Shown: piece after piece, positions 10,101 to 20,131 of the stretch
Numbering within the stretch: the first letter of the stretch is position 1
Layout: each line of letters begins with the position of its first letter
Source of the DNA: Yamadazyma tenuis
Taxonomy: Eukaryota; Ascomycota; Pichiomycetes; Serinales; Debaryomycetaceae
Assembly: GCF_029203305.1 (NCBI RefSeq)
Contig: NC_089467.1
Coordinates: 124,001-188,000 of the forward strand
DNA: 64,000 bases
Direction: 5' to 3'
Position numbers and translations under genes: made by a program
The notes under the pieces: model-generated
Databases searched by the model: none
The model's input: the letters and a program-made list of their open reading frames with translations, nothing else
Told to the model about the DNA's origin: nothing

Positions 10101-11215
10101 TGCGGTAACAACCGTTCAACATTAGCCAATAATTCCTCTTCATCCTCTCTTGGTAGAATGATACTTGATCTGGAAAAGCTGGGGTGGGAGTCATCAATGG
10201 CTGAAGAATTCGGTAGTTCATCAGTTGCAAGCTCGGGAAAAAACGTCTGTGTGGCAAAGATCCGTTCACACACTGCCTTCAAGACATGTCTTTCATCGAG
10301 ATCCTCCTGGATCATACCGAACAAGAAGTCATGAAAAGTGTTTAACTTCCATTCAAGCGTTTGGTAGTCGGCGATTTCCATCCAATTTATGTGACAGTTT
10401 CGACGATATATCGCCAACATCAACTTGATATTACTCGAAAAGTCATGGTCCAGTGGACTGGACTTGAACTTGAAGCTCGATATTTGCAAAAATAAGTATA
10501 CCAAATTCTTAAAGTTGGTGTCACTGCTTTCAAAGCCCAGCTTATTTTGGAAACCCTGGTACATTGAATGATTGTCTAGAGAAGTTGATGGCGATTCAGG
10601 CCTGGTTGTATGAATTGGCAAGGACTCGATGTAAGAGGAAATTTCCCTGGTGGAGCTCTCTTCCAAGTATATATCCAACTCTTCCAATTGAAGTTGGAGG
10701 TTTGAGAGCTGTCTTAGCTCGTTGTTGAAATTCTTATTCAAAAACCTTACGAGTTGAACCTCCGATTCGGACACAAGCTGGGAGTAAAAGTGGACTAACT
10801 TTTCCAATCCTTGTACTATTTTGGAATACCCCTCAAGTGACAGGTATTGGTCTTTGATGACATTCAACTGATCTATCATTGAGCTAAGGTGAGATTCTTC
10901 AAGTGGATGGAGATGTGTGTTTCGTATCGTATCAAAGATCGTAGACTGGGAAAAAATGATGGAGTCGGGCTCATATTTATGGATGTGATACATATTGAGC
11001 GACAATTCGTCCAGAAAATACTTGTTGTATGTGCCTTTTAATTCAAGTTTTGTAACATTGGCTTCTTTGTACTCGAGAAGCCATAGCAACTGATCAGAGA
11101 CAGTCGACAATTTCTGAAAGCATTGAGACTCAGAGAGAGTTTGCGAGCCGAAGAAAACTTCATAGAGACCGTGTATCACCTCATTCAACTGGTTCAGCCT
11201 CTCGCTCGGTGGCAT
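7145..11215 (-). CDS. SFI1: Spindle pole body half-bridge protein Sfi1
   Basis: 1356 aa. Sfi1 forms a long helix that binds centrin (Cdc31) along the half-bridge and is needed for spindle pole body duplication. The central part (about residues 560-1110) carries roughly 18 degenerate centrin-binding repeats, each with an aromatic residue followed two to three residues later by Trp and then Lys/Arg (for example FKKWKDRY, FEHWKTRN, FSHWKGS, FDLWVYKL). The C-terminal 230 residues are Ser/Pro/Lys-rich with many SP/TP pairs, matching the Cdk-regulated Sfi1 tail. The N-terminal third lacks clear repeats. The start is the ATG at 11213-11215. It is divergent from BCK1 across about 200 bp that contain an MCB-like ACGCG at 11253-11257, which would suit cell-cycle expression. 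Confidence 0.92.
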   Translation of the reverse strand: MPPSERLNQLNEVIHGLYEVFFGSQTLSESQCFQKLSTVSDQLLWLLEYKEANVTKLELKGTYNKYFLDELSLNMYHIHKYEPDSIIFSQSTIFDTIRNTHLHPLEESHLSSMIDQLNVIKDQYLSLEGYSKIVQGLEKLVHFYSQLVSESEVQLVRFLNKNFNNELRQLSNLQLQLEELDIYLEESSTREISSYIESLPIHTTRPESPSTSLDNHSMYQGFQNKLGFESSDTNFKNLVYLFLQISSFKFKSSPLDHDFSSNIKLMLAIYRRNCHINWMEIADYQTLEWKLNTFHDFLFGMIQEDLDERHVLKAVCERIFATQTFFPELATDELPNSSAIDDSHPSFSRSSIILPREDEEELLANVERLLPQLNEFNFNFDPSFPKSLKLFISLLDPNQELTTDSDLQYLNDLIKTINAIVDYENDEAVNNGGDIYNASLQFYNLHMSLSIDNVNKSPSLTLLMKYCMCQVKHDTCTITNTLQKWNLKTLNISQLNYTLDHDWGYYQSSKVVRSVFEAWLGSFDRHKRMSLAASEYHSKSIQVKILFSKWIPKLVSIKSLIERELDHCRTKAFKKWKDRYTKTQEQVSRACEVRRSKVTQTVFEHWKTRNETLMTMTFKSQSLRETHETKLDALVLSYIFNNWFVKMNRSSSNQGSGLGLQDLTDKLKLLSVREKDFLLRRFYHIWKNKHDMEAREREVISNNSKFLSRYFFSKWEHLYKLRFISNDFQNQRNSKFKTNAFSHWKGSTEINSTASAFHRKKLLRRIWNTWKLKTLARRFPRNKLEVAKQRSSPVSNNEFIYTQLQITFKKWYLVFKCNQLRSNNELTLKSLAFTQWRGKSMRNIDMIHAARTFKEKSLIHSYTMAWYNVLEFQQRLPSIADTFYVKSYWKILQSKSELYLVTLKNLKDVHIDKYALRAKYSIESQILVHSVLKLWKEKRQQRFDDLADLKITYLHRRITVPNTLKKHLVKWISTFNRRQMKSSTLDQRCQMFLKRSRMKRFFLDKWIKKVSHVINLSEISDSFGSRLLHKKHMVIWYDKYLNKGRYLEEIAQELIDQKELKIQREVLSEWSMKYIKFITRHQQSCNLFTRRWETARLKSIFDLWVYKLQDEGDDPSQVSFDSSSPTKRANVFLDMSTDSIILSESPLAFKSKSTSKATDEPNMLPPELTESYLHSPIKSQGKLPPNTPQVNNSKVSPSRMQTSIRMKKERIQALREHYSKVRDTTKISPTRTSAIKAPRSVPAAKAYSFLTGNTRLSPPKRPEFSSTPKKENPFPTNEDPRWLGKFETYDSNSRDLETTESPIRPTVTSAMTDKDIEEAKTLRRIKPIIIPESLEDEPKISPISMLKQRHSITNPY

Positions 11216-11417
11216 CTTTGGCGATGCTTAAAGTATGTTTATGTAGAGACAGACGCGCGACTTGGTTTCAGTTGCACCCAGTGCGGCCAGGCGGCGATGG
11301 GGTGGGATGGCCCAGTTCCACCTCCGCGAATAGATACATTTTATTTTTAGACCAGTCCTAGTTCATTGAATTAAACATCATTCACAACTACACCACAACC
11401 TCGAGGGGACTCAACCA

Positions 11418-14400
11418 ATGTCACACCCGGTGAGATCACGAAATGGCTCTAACGGTCACATTTCCGTGGGTGCAGAAACCCCCAAAAGGGCCGTTAGTGA
11501 TCAGTATCCATTAAACAAGCAAAGAACCAACTCAGGTAGTGAACTGGTAACCAAGCCCCATAGCGGGCTGAAAGCAGAGCCTGGTATATATGGACGTCCA
11601 GAATTGAGGAATTTCTCAGATGGGATGATCTTTAACAAAAAACGGCTGTCTGTGTTTGATACATCTTTTGATCCAGCTCTTAAAGATACAGCCTTCGAAT
11701 TTTCCAACACACATACAAACCCAACAAACCCTCAGCATCTTGAACCACCATCCGAGGCATCTGATGATGCAGCTCCCTTCCGCTACCCTTCTCATTTCAG
11801 TTTCTCTGAACAAAACGAATCAACGCAAGAGTTCCATGCTCCTGCTCCCAATCATTCTACATCTACATCAGCCATGCTACCAGTATTTCTACAACCTTCA
11901 GCTGACTACGTTCCCAGTGATCTCCAGTCATCGTATTCAGACCCTCCACTTCAAAGAAAGCACTTCAACTCAGATACGTTAAATGATAGAAACTGTGTAT
12001 CTGAATACGCTGCACCTACTGGGAAGACCAAGATTCATAATAGACAAGGATCCGAATCCTCTACAGGTTCAAACACCTCGTCCTCTTCAACATTGACACC
12101 TTCCAGTGCGGTGAGCAGAGATAAGAGGTTTGTGAGGTACGCCATGTCAACGCAAACAAAGACCAGTCAAGGTAACAGTTCTAAGAAGTGGAACATGGAA
12201 AATGTGATGCGGTGGTTAGACAACCACCGCTTCAATGATACTTGGAAGGAGACATTTCGGCGTAACGAGATCTCAGGAAACCGTTTTCTTGAGTTGTGTA
12301 ATTATGAAGTGGACTCGATCATCTGGAAGCAGTTCAGTAAGTATTTGTTCTTAGACAGTGATCTCAACTCGATTGAAAGATTCATATACTTGTTACGTGA
12401 TGAGGTGGCCGTCCCCGAACAGGACGAAAATATTGGAGACCTGACGTTGATTAGAAGCTCTTCTCCCACTTACCTAACTGCCTCAACTATGTTGGAAAAT
12501 AGAAAGTCCTCCCAAGGGTTCATCAAACACACCCCTTCGAATTCGAATGCTTCCAATAATTCTTCAGCTTCTTTAACCCCAGCAGTCAAACAGAGACCTT
12601 TCTCTTATATCGATCCCAGCTCTTACAAGGCATCTACCAAGGACTCAACCTCAAATAAGTTCTTCAGAAAGCACTTGCGGCATGGTAGTAATGAGACAGA
12701 GTCAATTAAGGATACCGCAGCTTCGAGAAAGTCGTACTATCCTGGTATGAGTTTGAGTCCTGATGAAGTTGTCGCCCCTAATACTGCCAGTCACCGTAAA
12801 AGTGGGATTTTCAGCACATTTAGAAAATATGGTGGAGATAAAGCAGCTGGTATTGTCAAACAAGTACTGGCTTCTTCAACAAAATCAACAAATAGACTAA
12901 GCAAGTACGAGAATAGCTCTCCTGTCAGCCCCATAACAACTGAAAGTTTCAAAGAGTCTCGTTATATCAATATGGGAAACCCAATCAGATCTTCTACTCC
13001 CCAGTCGACTGAAATGGTCTCCAGTGTTGAACCCAGTATCAAACTGGTAAGCCTTCATAAGGATTTCGATGAATCTTATTTTCCAAGACCTAAGGATGAG
13101 TTCAAACCTGAAAAATTCCAGATATTTGTCACTAAAGATAACAAGACCTTCGTGCTAATGGATTTGGTAAAGGAACAAGTAGACAATCCTGAAACAGTCA
13201 AGAACTTGATAATCAAAGAATTGGACTTAGTGAATATAGGAACAATAACTTTCCACCTCACAGATATTGATTGTGAAGAGGGTGAGGCTTTACCTGACGA
13301 TTTGTTGTTGAAGTCTTTTGACATTGTATCTGCTAAAATTTTGGTACGGCAAGAGCTTTCTTCACCCGCTGGTGTGAATACATACTCTACCAACTCTTCT
13401 GACTCAAAAAGTTTTGAAGTTAGAGGTGACAGTACAAACGAAAAGTTTTACCCTGCAACACCACAATATATGCTTCAAGGTGGTGGTCCGGTTGGTGATA
13501 AAGTTGATTACCTCAATTTTAAGGAAAATGCTGTTGAAAAGCTTTCTTTGATCAAGGAAATTGGTCAGTTTCCTTTCTTACCCCCAACCGAAAGCAAGAA
13601 AGCACCCTCTAATCAAAATCTTGCACCACCTTCTAACTATAACCCTTCTCAACTACCACAATTAAAATTGTCGTTACCACCCAAACAGAAAGGTCCTAAA
13701 CAGAAGCCAAAGGTCCCTACACTTCAAATCAATACAGGAACCTCAAATCTGGCTACCAACACAATCTCTTCTCCGTCTGCTTCATTGAATGACACCAATT
13801 CCTTTAGGGTTCTCAGAAATGATGGAAATGAAATTGATTTTGAAAAGCGAAGAAAGTCACCTTTCGAATCGAAAGCTCCCAAGTTGATACCCAATATTTA
13901 TTCATCTTCAGTGGCAGATTCATCTCTGTCTCCCATAAGTCAAACTACCCTTACCTCAAAGATTTTGAAGGATAACCATTCAGAAAGATCAGATAGTATT
14001 GTCGCAAAAAGAGCAGCTCCACCACCTCCTTTGAACCAAAAAATGAGCTTTACAACAAGCACCGGTTCTATGAAGCGTACTACTTCTGTTTTAAGACGTG
14101 GATCAATAAGAAGCTCTAGTATTCTGGTGCACAGCTCCACATCTCTGAGACGGAAATTTGAAACAAAGAGCCATAATGAAGATTCATTCAAAGAGAATAA
14201 AATAGTGTTCGATACAGCCCCTCGTGTGAATTATACTAATGAATCAGAAGACGAGTTCTTTGTGAAACCTTTGAAATTAGAAAAGCCAGCGGATATCTCT
14301 GATGATGACGATTTCTTCATGAAGCCTTTAAAGAGTGGCAGTAAGAACATGCTGCCAGATGTGACAGAGGATTCTAACAGTATTAACGATGAAAAATCAC

Positions 14401-15917
14401 CAATAGATCACGGCCAAGCTAATTCTAGGTATGGTCTAACAGGGAATATGGTTGTTAGACCACCGGTGGAGGAGCTTTACAATAATCTTGAAAGATATTT
14501 CCCAAACACAAATCTCGATAAGCCGATCATTGATGATTCACCTCTTTCCCCCAGCAATATAGCACATGGGGAACCCCAGTTCACATCTGATACTGGAGAG
14601 GTCAACTATAAAGAACCTAATTATCAAGAAAACAAAGCTTTTGCCAGAGCGCCGTCTATCTCCAGAACTTTTTCCAGTGCCAACATATCACCTGTTAACC
14701 TAGCATCTACGGATTCTGGTGATGAAGTATTCTATGGCGAAAATCAAGCTCCTAAGTTGAGTAGAAGAAGAATGAAGACAATTAGAGTGGTTGCAAATGA
14801 AGCAAGAAGAAGGAGACTTGAAAGCAGGTTCAATAGGTTATCTAGTGGAAACAATAGTTTGAGTACTGAACCTCCAGCGGCTGGTTTGAGAAGAACGAAT
14901 ACCAAAATGTGGGGTCAAAAGGTGATTGAAGTCACTTCGAAGGAGATCGAAAAGGGTTTTGTCAGTAAACTAAGAAACAACAAAAATGGGCAATATGAAG
15001 AGTTTGCATGGATCAAGGGTGAGTTAATTGGAAGAGGTTCGTTTGGATCTGTGTATATTGCTTTGAATGTTACAACTGGAGAGATGATTGCTGTTAAACA
15101 AGTGGTTGTGCCTCCTACCTTCAATGCCAGAACAAAAGCAAAAGCAGATGAAGGTCTTGATGCGTTACACAAAGAAGTGGAAACCATGAAAGATTTTGAC
15201 CATGTTAATATTGTCCAGTACTTAGGATTCGAGCAAAAGAAAGGTACTTACAGTTTATTCCTTGAGTATGTGGGAGGTGGATCTATTTCTTCGTGTATGA
15301 AAAGCTACGGTGCTTTTGAAGAACCATTGGTGAGGTTCATCACTCGCCAAGTTCTATTAGGCTTAGAGTATTTGCACTCTAATGGTATTCTTCATCGTGA
15401 CTTAAAAGCTGATAACTTATTATTGGATATTGACGGAACTTGCAAGATATCTGATTTTGGAATCAGTAAACGTTCGAAGGACATTTATGTCAATAATGCT
15501 GAGATGTCGATGCAAGGAACTGTGTTCTGGATGGCTCCTGAAGTTATTGACAGTATTGTGGAGGACAAGAAACAAGGTTATAGTGCCAAAATCGATATCT
15601 GGTCTTTGGGATGCGTTGTGTTGGAAATGTTTGCTGGAAAGAGACCCTGGTCCAATGAAGCTGTCATCAGTGCCATTTATAAGATTGGTAAGACCAAATT
15701 AGCCCCTCCAATTCCAGAAGACATCAAAAACAGTATTTCTGATGAAGGTAAAGATTTTATCAAACAGTGTTGTACCATAGATCCTGAAAGAAGACCAACT
15801 GCTACTCAATTATTGAATCATCCGTTTATAAGAGAAAATCAAGGTTTCAAGTTTTCAGATACGAAAGTAGCACAAATGATCAAGTACAACACCAAGAAGA
15901 AGATCACCAAGAGTTGA
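11418..15917 (+). CDS. BCK1: MAPKKK of the cell wall integrity pathway, Bck1
   Basis: 1499 aa, close to S. cerevisiae Bck1 (1478 aa) and twice the length of Ste11. Bck1 is activated by protein kinase C and phosphorylates Mkk1/2, which activate Slt2/Mpk1. In order: a Ser-rich disordered N-terminus; a SAM-like helical domain (about 255-328, Trp-rich MRWLDNHRF...); a ubiquitin-fold/RA-like domain (about 558-641); a long Ser/Thr/Pro linker; and a C-terminal kinase domain (about 1195-1480). The kinase has GRGSFGSV (about 1205), the invariant Lys in AVKQV, HRDLKADN (about 1326), DFG, and GTVFWMAPEV in the activation loop. All catalytic residues are present. Several CTG codons in the linker should be read as Ser. 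Identity is by overall architecture and kinase sequence. Confidence 0.93.
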   Translation: MSHPVRSRNGSNGHISVGAETPKRAVSDQYPLNKQRTNSGSELVTKPHSGLKAEPGIYGRPELRNFSDGMIFNKKRLSVFDTSFDPALKDTAFEFSNTHTNPTNPQHLEPPSEASDDAAPFRYPSHFSFSEQNESTQEFHAPAPNHSTSTSAMLPVFLQPSADYVPSDLQSSYSDPPLQRKHFNSDTLNDRNCVSEYAAPTGKTKIHNRQGSESSTGSNTSSSSTLTPSSAVSRDKRFVRYAMSTQTKTSQGNSSKKWNMENVMRWLDNHRFNDTWKETFRRNEISGNRFLELCNYEVDSIIWKQFSKYLFLDSDLNSIERFIYLLRDEVAVPEQDENIGDLTLIRSSSPTYLTASTMLENRKSSQGFIKHTPSNSNASNNSSASLTPAVKQRPFSYIDPSSYKASTKDSTSNKFFRKHLRHGSNETESIKDTAASRKSYYPGMSLSPDEVVAPNTASHRKSGIFSTFRKYGGDKAAGIVKQVLASSTKSTNRLSKYENSSPVSPITTESFKESRYINMGNPIRSSTPQSTEMVSSVEPSIKLVSLHKDFDESYFPRPKDEFKPEKFQIFVTKDNKTFVLMDLVKEQVDNPETVKNLIIKELDLVNIGTITFHLTDIDCEEGEALPDDLLLKSFDIVSAKILVRQELSSPAGVNTYSTNSSDSKSFEVRGDSTNEKFYPATPQYMLQGGGPVGDKVDYLNFKENAVEKLSLIKEIGQFPFLPPTESKKAPSNQNLAPPSNYNPSQLPQLKLSLPPKQKGPKQKPKVPTLQINTGTSNLATNTISSPSASLNDTNSFRVLRNDGNEIDFEKRRKSPFESKAPKLIPNIYSSSVADSSLSPISQTTLTSKILKDNHSERSDSIVAKRAAPPPPLNQKMSFTTSTGSMKRTTSVLRRGSIRSSSILVHSSTSLRRKFETKSHNEDSFKENKIVFDTAPRVNYTNESEDEFFVKPLKLEKPADISDDDDFFMKPLKSGSKNMLPDVTEDSNSINDEKSPIDHGQANSRYGLTGNMVVRPPVEELYNNLERYFPNTNLDKPIIDDSPLSPSNIAHGEPQFTSDTGEVNYKEPNYQENKAFARAPSISRTFSSANISPVNLASTDSGDEVFYGENQAPKLSRRRMKTIRVVANEARRRRLESRFNRLSSGNNSLSTEPPAAGLRRTNTKMWGQKVIEVTSKEIEKGFVSKLRNNKNGQYEEFAWIKGELIGRGSFGSVYIALNVTTGEMIAVKQVVVPPTFNARTKAKADEGLDALHKEVETMKDFDHVNIVQYLGFEQKKGTYSLFLEYVGGGSISSCMKSYGAFEEPLVRFITRQVLLGLEYLHSNGILHRDLKADNLLLDIDGTCKISDFGISKRSKDIYVNNAEMSMQGTVFWMAPEVIDSIVEDKKQGYSAKIDIWSLGCVVLEMFAGKRPWSNEAVISAIYKIGKTKLAPPIPEDIKNSISDEGKDFIKQCCTIDPERRPTATQLLNHPFIRENQGFKFSDTKVAQMIKYNTKKKITKS

Positions 15918-15982
15918 AGTTTGTAGAATAAATGTATATTAGCATCTACATTAGCATGCAAGGGGGACTATGTACAGTGGAA

Positions 15983-16561
15983 TTAGTTCAATTTAAGTTC
16001 ATTAATCATAAGAATGGTTTGATAGTTTTGAACTGGTATGGTTTTTAATCTTCTGCATCTCTGTTTCTTTCTGTACACTTCATAATAAGGTTCCTTGGTG
16101 ATTTCCACCACACTACCTTTGATTTCAAAAAGATCAGGATTAACTCCGTTTTCACTATTGAAGATGAAATTGGGCGATCCAATGGTTGTCACATTGTTAA
16201 ACGTCAATTGATCTCCCACTTTCACACCTTTCATTCTGGTGGGTAATATTATCTTATCACCTTTAGTAACCAAGTAAGGAATATTGTGGAGTCTCAAAAT
16301 AGCATACAAGCTATTGGACCCATTGGAGTCGTATTTGAGGTATTTCATGTCATCTACTTGTTTCTTCAAGCTTGTAATACCATTGGAGCTGGTAGGATTA
16401 ACAGATTTGGTTGCATTTGTGGCAGATGCATTTGCCATAGATCTGGCATTATTGAGTGCCACAAAGGAGCCCGGGCGAGTAATACAAAGACCACTCGCAC
16501 GTGTCCCGCTGAATAGCCCGGCCCTGGACACCGATCTCATCCCCAAAGTCCCAAACACCAT
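15983..16561 (-). CDS. MRPL49: Mitochondrial large ribosomal subunit protein bL21m
   Basis: 192 aa from the ATG at 16561; S. cerevisiae Mrpl49 is 161 aa. Residues 80-192 match the bL21 fold: the YAILRLHNIPYLVTKGDKI strand pair, then a Lys/Arg-rich segment with RKKQRCRR typical of L21 proteins that bind 23S-type rRNA. The N-terminal 45 or so residues are rich in Arg, Ser and Gly and look like a mitochondrial presequence. The frame runs open upstream to about 16645 but without an ATG there, so the Met at 16561 is the first usable start; the next Met (seven residues on) is an alternative. It is convergent with BCK1, 66 bp between stops. Confidence 0.9.
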   Translation of the reverse strand: MVFGTLGMRSVSRAGLFSGTRASGLCITRPGSFVALNNARSMANASATNATKSVNPTSSNGITSLKKQVDDMKYLKYDSNGSNSLYAILRLHNIPYLVTKGDKIILPTRMKGVKVGDQLTFNNVTTIGSPNFIFNSENGVNPDLFEIKGSVVEITKEPYYEVYRKKQRCRRLKTIPVQNYQTILMINELKLN

Positions 16562-17121
16562 TATCAATTTGTCGTATGTACCTGTAGTAGAGAATCTGAA
16601 AATTTTTTTCCGTGCGAACCCAGTCGTTTTCGCACGACAGCCCAAAGGTGCTTTTGGTGCTTTGCTGGTCGTGCCTCCGCGCTCAACAACTTTTTTGTCT
16701 GGTGCTCTACAATCGAATTCTGAAACGTTAAAAAAAAAGATCGAAAGGGCCTGTCACTAACGTCCAGAACAAACTTTTTATTTATTCCAACTGGTTGCTT
16801 CTCAGCACTTACCAAAAGGATTAGAACCCTACTGGACGGCCCAATACTTGTACTGTTTTTTCTGCCGACTTCAGCACTACCCGTTCACCACCGGATCCTC
16901 ATCTACAGAAATCTCCGTAGTTAGGAATACCCAATTGCGAACACCAATTCCCACCATTTCAAGGAACAACCCCCAAACTCCAAAGTCCAATCCTCGTGAC
17001 CTCAGGCGTTCCGTCCAATAGTTCCTGTCATTTTGTACATAATTTTTACTTCTTCACTTGACATCACCGGACACCTTATCCACCCTCGAAGCCAAACCGG
17101 CATAATAATCTTATAGAAACC
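16562..17121. other. Divergent intergenic region, MRPL49 / SAP190
   Basis: About 560 bp. It should contain both promoters. The plus strand is C-rich and pyrimidine-rich towards the SAP190 start. Short frames occur but none looks coding, and I see no RNA gene. Confidence 0.5.
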
Positions 17122-20007
17122 ATGTCAGGATCTTTTTGGAAGTTCAGCAATGGGTTTGGCTCTGCCTCCAACATCTCCAACATACTAGAAAACTATAATA
17201 TCAACAAGGACGACAGGGACCATGATATAAGCCAAGTGGATGATGAAGAGTCTGATGCTCATCAAACCACCGAAGGGTTGGCGACTCTTCATAAGCTTTT
17301 TGATGAAAACGATCTTTTACAGGAATTACTTTCGAACAACTCAATGTTATTGGAGTTTTTACGGGACGACCAGATCTTGGAATATCTCTTTGATTTGGTG
17401 ATTCTCGAAGGAAATCTCTTTTTAAAAACTAAGGGTGATTCAAACTCAGACAAAAGCGATGTCGAAAAAGACCTTGAAAAACTCAAAATCTCCCAAGAAT
17501 CGTCTGAATCTGATGAGAGTAAAAACCAGGAGTCAGACGAAAAGTCTGAGTACAGCCATGACGATGAAGAAGAGAAACAGGCTGACAAATCCCAAGAGAT
17601 CAACGAAGATGATGATGACGATGAAGAAGATGATGATGAAGAAGAAGACGACGAGGACGAGACTGAGGAGGAAAAATATTCTCGGTACGCCACGTTAGCC
17701 ACCGAAATTCTCAGTGCCGACGTCTGGTCGTTGACCGACACGGTGATGGAATCGACCAACAATTTGAACAAGCTCTGGGGAGTGCTAGAATCCAAAACGA
17801 CTTTATCGATCAACTTATCCACGTATTTCATGAAGATCATGGAGCATTTGTTGGACATGAAGTGTGACGAGATGATCACGTACTTGATTGAAAACCAACC
17901 AAGATTGGTGGAACGTTTCATGAACCATTTATCGAATCCTCCGTTGATGGACTTTTTACTAAAGTTGATCTCCACCGATAAACCAGATAATTCCACCGGC
18001 ATAATCGATTTCTTACAAAACCAACACCTAATCCCCTTGTTGATAAAAGCATTGGACCCGGATGACGAAGGGGCCGTCAATGATGTGGCCTTGATAAGAC
18101 AATCATCTGCTGCAGATTTGTTGAAGGCTCTTATCACCATTTCTGCCAACTCTACCACCGACAACTCAACCATAGGACCCAACGAGCTTACAAGAGAATT
18201 GGTGTCGTATGATTGCATGAAGACGTTGTGTCAGATGATGTTGAAAGGAGGTTATGCGCTAGCCAATGGGGTAGGAATCATTATAGAGATTATCAGAAAG
18301 AACAACTCTGATTATGATATTCTTCCAATTTTGTATATCACTTTGGAAAGTCATCCTCCTACTGGTAGAGATCCCATTTATTTGGGATACTTGTTGCAAG
18401 TTTTTGGAGAAGAGATATCCAAATTCAATGATATCTTACTGAGCAAAAGGGAGAGTGATGTTGTTCCTGACTCACTTCTCACTCCTTTTGGTGAAATAGA
18501 ACCTTTGGGGTTTGAAAGATTCAAGATTTGTGAATTAATTGCAGAATTATTGCATTGTTCCAACATGGCACTTTTGAACGATAATAAAGGATTTAATGTT
18601 GTTAAAGAACGTAACGAGTTGAGAGAAAAAATGAAGGAGTATGATCCAATAAGCTTCAAATACAATGAAGTTATTGTCTTGCCTAATGAAAATGAAAAAG
18701 ACAAGAACACCAGTCCCTCTTCTCGTAGTAACCTCAGTGATGACGATGACTTACTTGCTAATGACACAATTGATTCTTTCAACTCGAAGAATGAAGACTC
18801 GATCTTACACAACCAGAACTATGAACAAGATATTGAAGAGCCCCATGAAAACGCTAATTTGACCGAAGACCAGTTGAGAGCCAATCCAGTAATCGGCGAT
18901 CAATGGAAGATTGCATTATACGATACCCAGATTATTACCAATATGATCTTGATGTTCTTCAAGTTCCCATGGAACAATTTTTTACACAACGTTGTGTTTG
19001 ACATTGTACAGCAAGTTTTGAATGGATCCATGGACATTGGTTTCAACAAATTTTTGGCCATTGATTTGTTCGATGGTGCAGACCTCACAAATAAAATCAT
19101 ATATGGTCAGGAATACTGTATTCAATTTGAAAAAGAACATAATGGTTTGAGATTGGGTTACATGGGACATTTGACTTTAATTGCTGAAGAAGTGTTCAAG
19201 TTTATTCAGTCTTACCCTATAAGCACATTAAGTGAAATTATTGATCAGAAAGTTTCGGAGCCAGGATGGGAAGACTATGTTAACAATGTATTATACGATA
19301 CAAGAGAAAAGTATAATGCCATCTTAGGTGGAGGAGATGATGACGATGAAGAAGAAGGAGCCGATGATGGATCCAACACCTTTGACGAAGGATCTGGAGA
19401 AGTAATAGAAGATAGTGAGTACAAAGCAGGATTCTTATTCGACAATGACGAGTCCGGACCAAAAGAATTCATCCCTCATGGAGAACTGATTGAAGAGGAA
19501 GATGAAGAAGAAGTCGATGAGGAAGAAGAGACTCTTCCTCGGAAAGCCAAAGAAGCGAAACTTTCATCCAAGCTTTCCAGCGATGAATCTGAATCCGAAG
19601 ACGAGGAGGACCATTTCTCCAAGTACATGTCTCAAGAGTTGGTCAACACTGCGTCAACCGAAGTTTCTAACTCAGTCGGCAACAAAAACTCTGACGATGA
19701 GTCGTCTAGTGATGATGAGATAAACGAAAAACCATATTTGACCAATGCTCCACTAGATATGGAGCATACTGTTGACGATGATGACGAGTACATTGATCCA
19801 AACGATGATGGAAAGTCATATAAGAAGTTCAATCCACTCTATGATGGAACTGGGTCTCTTTTGGATGAGACACGCGATTTGATACCTTCAGAAGAAGATG
19901 GTTCGAGTGAATCTTCAACGTCTTCGGACTCGGACGAAGAACCCTACGATATTGGTGATAACGAAAAAGAACACACCAAGCTTACTAGAGCTGCCAGTAA
20001 AGGCTAA
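17122..20007 (+). CDS. SAP190: SIT4 phosphatase-associated protein (SAPS family)
   Basis: 961 aa, matching Sap185/Sap190, regulatory partners of the PP2A-like phosphatase Sit4 that acts in G1 progression, TOR signalling and Elongator regulation. The start MSGSFWKF is the family N-terminus. The helical SAPS domain runs about 45-480 and 585-740. It is broken by a run of Asp/Glu (about 140-190), and the C-terminal 230 residues are again highly acidic with SDDE/SSSDSDEE clusters that look like CK2 sites. The repeated GAT/GAA/GAG codons create long Ser-rich open frames on the opposite strand, which are artefacts. Whether it corresponds to SAP185 or SAP190 cannot be decided here. Confidence 0.92.
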   Translation: MSGSFWKFSNGFGSASNISNILENYNINKDDRDHDISQVDDEESDAHQTTEGLATLHKLFDENDLLQELLSNNSMLLEFLRDDQILEYLFDLVILEGNLFLKTKGDSNSDKSDVEKDLEKLKISQESSESDESKNQESDEKSEYSHDDEEEKQADKSQEINEDDDDDEEDDDEEEDDEDETEEEKYSRYATLATEILSADVWSLTDTVMESTNNLNKLWGVLESKTTLSINLSTYFMKIMEHLLDMKCDEMITYLIENQPRLVERFMNHLSNPPLMDFLLKLISTDKPDNSTGIIDFLQNQHLIPLLIKALDPDDEGAVNDVALIRQSSAADLLKALITISANSTTDNSTIGPNELTRELVSYDCMKTLCQMMLKGGYALANGVGIIIEIIRKNNSDYDILPILYITLESHPPTGRDPIYLGYLLQVFGEEISKFNDILLSKRESDVVPDSLLTPFGEIEPLGFERFKICELIAELLHCSNMALLNDNKGFNVVKERNELREKMKEYDPISFKYNEVIVLPNENEKDKNTSPSSRSNLSDDDDLLANDTIDSFNSKNEDSILHNQNYEQDIEEPHENANLTEDQLRANPVIGDQWKIALYDTQIITNMILMFFKFPWNNFLHNVVFDIVQQVLNGSMDIGFNKFLAIDLFDGADLTNKIIYGQEYCIQFEKEHNGLRLGYMGHLTLIAEEVFKFIQSYPISTLSEIIDQKVSEPGWEDYVNNVLYDTREKYNAILGGGDDDDEEEGADDGSNTFDEGSGEVIEDSEYKAGFLFDNDESGPKEFIPHGELIEEEDEEEVDEEEETLPRKAKEAKLSSKLSSDESESEDEEDHFSKYMSQELVNTASTEVSNSVGNKNSDDESSSDDEINEKPYLTNAPLDMEHTVDDDDEYIDPNDDGKSYKKFNPLYDGTGSLLDETRDLIPSEEDGSSESSTSSDSDEEPYDIGDNEKEHTKLTRAASKG

Positions 20008-20131
20008 ATCTTGACACGTTAATGATAAATTCTGTATTACTAAACAAGAATATGGTTCTGAGCTTATATGGTATCCCTTTTAATGACCTTAATCATGATT
20101 AGCATGTGTATCCTTCAAATAAATAATCTAT

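Noticed and set aside
16562..16645. 28-codon N-terminal extension of MRPL49
   Set aside because: Begins with TTG; the first ATG gives a plausible mitochondrial presequence.
17289..18218. 309-codon Ser-rich open frame on the minus strand
   Set aside because: It is the antisense shadow of the Asp/Glu-rich SAP190 gene; GAT/GAA/GAG runs read as Ser codons on the other strand.
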